Shown here piece after piece: positions 62,682 through 64,000 of a stretch of 64,000 nt of DNA (positions are counted from its first letter, which is position 1; every line of letters starts with the position of its first letter). The notes beneath the pieces were generated by a model. It was not told where the DNA came from. It saw only the letters and a program-made list of their open reading frames with translations, and did not search any database. The translations under genes were made by a program, and so were the position numbers. This DNA is from Streptomyces rishiriensis. GTDB lineage: Bacteria > Actinomycetota > Actinomycetes > Streptomycetales > Streptomycetaceae. The stretch is taken from contig NZ_BEWA01000005.1 of assembly GCF_003112535.1 (NCBI RefSeq), positions 478,024 to 542,023 on the forward strand, read 5' to 3'.

Positions 62682-64000
62682 ATGACCGGCACGCGGGCAG
62701 AGGAGACCGGCGCGGGTTCGACGTCCGCCCGGTGGCGCGCCTGGCTCCTGGAGGGACTGAGCGAGCAGACGGCCCGCCATCCGGGCCCGCACGCCACCCC
62801 GCGCGCGGAGCAGGAGGGTCATCGCTGGTGGCGGGTGATGTGCCTCACCGGAGTCGACTACTTCTCCACGCTCGGCTACCAGCCCGGCATCGCCGCCCTC
62901 GCCGCCGGGCTGCTCTCCCCGCTCGCGACGCTGGTGCTGATCGCGCTGACGCTGCTCGGCGCGCTGCCGGTGTACCGCCGGGTGGCGCACGAGAGCCCGC
63001 ACGGCGAGGGCTCCATCGCCATGCTGGAGCGGCTGCTGCCCTGGTGGTCGGGGAAGATCCTGGTGCTGGTGCTGCTGGGCTTCGCGGCCACCGACTTCAT
63101 GATCACGATCACCCTGTCCTCCGCGGACGCCGCCGCGCACGTCGTGGAGAACCCGTTCGCGCCGCACTGGATGTCCGACGGCAACGAGTGGATCACCCTG
63201 GTGCTGGTCGGCGCGCTGGGCGCGGTGTTCCTCAAGGGCTTCCGGGAGGCCATCGGCATCGCGGTGCCGCTGGTGGCGGTCTATCTCGCGCTCAACGTGG
63301 TGGTGCTGGGCGTCTCCGCCTGGGAGATCCTCACCCACCCGGTGCGGATCGCCGACTGGACCGACGCCGCGAGCGCCGAGCACTCCTCCCCGTGGATCAT
63401 GATCGGGGTGGCCCTGCTGGTCTTCCCGAAGCTGGCGCTCGGGATGTCCGGCTTCGAGACCGGGGTGGCGGTGATGCCCCAGGTCAAGGGCGATCCGACG
63501 GACACCTACGAGAAGCCCGCGGGACGGGTGCGCGACACCCGCAAGCTGCTCACCACGGCCGCGCTGATCATGAGCTGCTTTCTGCTGCTGTCCAGTCTCG
63601 CGACGACGATCCTCATCCCGCAGCAGGACTTCAAGAGCGGCGGGCCCGCGAACGGGCGGGCGCTCGCCTACCTCGCGCACGAGCACCTGGGCGAGGCCTT
63701 CGGCACCGTCTACGACGTCTCCACGATCGCCATCCTGTGGTTCGCGGGCGCCTCGGCCCTAGCCGGGCTGCTCAACCTCGTCCCGCGCTACCTCCCCCGT
63801 TACGGCATGGCCCCCGAATGGACGCGCGCGGTACGGCCGCTGGTCATGGTGTTCATGGCGGCCGCCGTCTTCATCACCCTGTGGTTCAACGCGAACGTCG
63901 ACGACCAGAGCGGCGCCTACGCGACGGGCGTGCTGGTGCTGATGCTGTCGGCGGCGTTCGCTTCCACCGTGGCGGTGCACCGCCACGGCCGGTTGCGGGC
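62682..64000 (+). CDS. APC-superfamily amino acid permease (partial, cut by the right edge)
   Basis: The first 440 residues of a large APC permease: an Arg-rich cytoplasmic N-terminus (about 1-50) and at least eleven membrane helices, starting [20 protein letters not shown]. The conserved [14 protein letters not shown] motif is in the middle. Members of this long subgroup (about 650 residues) have a C-terminal cytoplasmic domain that lies outside the window. The ATG at 62682 follows GGGAG. Substrate not known. Confidence 0.85.
   Translation, partial: MTGTRAEETGAGSTSARWRAWLLEGLSEQTARHPGPHATPRAEQEGHRWWRVMCLTGVDYFSTLGYQPGIAALAAGLLSPLATLVLIALTLLGALPVYRRVAHESPHGEGSIAMLERLLPWWSGKILVLVLLGFAATDFMITITLSSADAAAHVVENPFAPHWMSDGNEWITLVLVGALGAVFLKGFREAIGIAVPLVAVYLALNVVVLGVSAWEILTHPVRIADWTDAASAEHSSPWIMIGVALLVFPKLALGMSGFETGVAVMPQVKGDPTDTYEKPAGRVRDTRKLLTTAALIMSCFLLLSSLATTILIPQQDFKSGGPANGRALAYLAHEHLGEAFGTVYDVSTIAILWFAGASALAGLLNLVPRYLPRYGMAPEWTRAVRPLVMVFMAAAVFITLWFNANVDDQSGAYATGVLVLMLSAAFASTVAVHRHGRLR

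Overview
The window is about 73% G+C by eye, with third-position GC bias, many GTG/TTG starts and dense, often overlapping genes. The gene families are streptomycete: a WhiJ-like HTH/DUF397/HATPase set, SpoIIE-type phosphatases, secreted tripeptidyl aminopeptidase, urease ordered ABCFGD, and a c-di-AMP (ydaO-type) riboswitch before an NlpC/P60 hydrolase. I read it as a chromosomal arm-proximal segment of a Streptomyces species. I saw no rRNA, tRNA, transposase, phage gene or CRISPR array.

Layout. 1-3.1 kb: the edge of a response regulator, an Lrp-type regulator, and a dimethylargininase-rocD pair for arginine/ornithine breakdown. 3.2-7.1 kb: two PP2C/SpoIIE phosphatases with PAS sensing domains. 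7.2-9.6 kb: PlsC-type acyltransferase convergent with a secreted tripeptidyl aminopeptidase. 9.7-14.3 kb: urease operon ureABCFGD on the minus strand. 14.5-15.8 kb: an orphan Phd-type antitoxin divergent from a ClpP-like protein with a broken catalytic triad and a small partner ORF. 15.8-16.8 kb: riboswitch and NlpC/P60. 16.9-18.7 kb: WhiJ-like regulatory set. 18.7-23.3 kb: biotin genes, bioF facing away from bioBAD. 23.6-28.5 kb: large LuxR regulator, secreted lipase, methyltransferase, Fic-like/RHH toxin-antitoxin module. 28.6-38.1 kb: MacB-type ABC exporter, GNAT, two CNNM/CorC-like membrane proteins, SGNH hydrolase, purB and a Mug-type glycosylase. 38.1-46.2 kb: hypothetical protein, ABC-2 transporter divergent from a two-component system, ROK and GntR regulators, an NAD(P)-binding oxidoreductase, alpha/beta hydrolase. 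46-48.6 kb: EamA exporter divergent from a MocR regulator; both reading frames look damaged. 48.7-64 kb: PhoD phosphatase with a PHO box, ACT-GNAT fusion, PLP sulfur enzyme with divergent Lrp, DUF885 protein, ATP-grasp protein, rhodanese, third Lrp, sbcCD, YigZ, and an APC permease cut by the right edge.

How the parts fit. Much of the content is nitrogen and amino-acid handling (arginine, urea, PLP enzymes, three Lrp regulators), cofactor and nucleotide synthesis (biotin, PurB), and cell-envelope or extracellular functions. Convergent pairs are usually separated by long perfect hairpins. Several genes show a -10 hexamer exactly 6 nt before the start codon, the arrangement expected of leaderless transcripts. 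The most unusual points are the ClpP-like protein with Arg in place of the catalytic His, the Cys/His-repeat tail on BioB, the degenerate Fic-type toxin with a clear paired operator, the ACT-GNAT membrane fusion, and the frameshifted MocR beside an EamA gene without a local stop. All functions are inferred from reading the sequence; nothing was searched.
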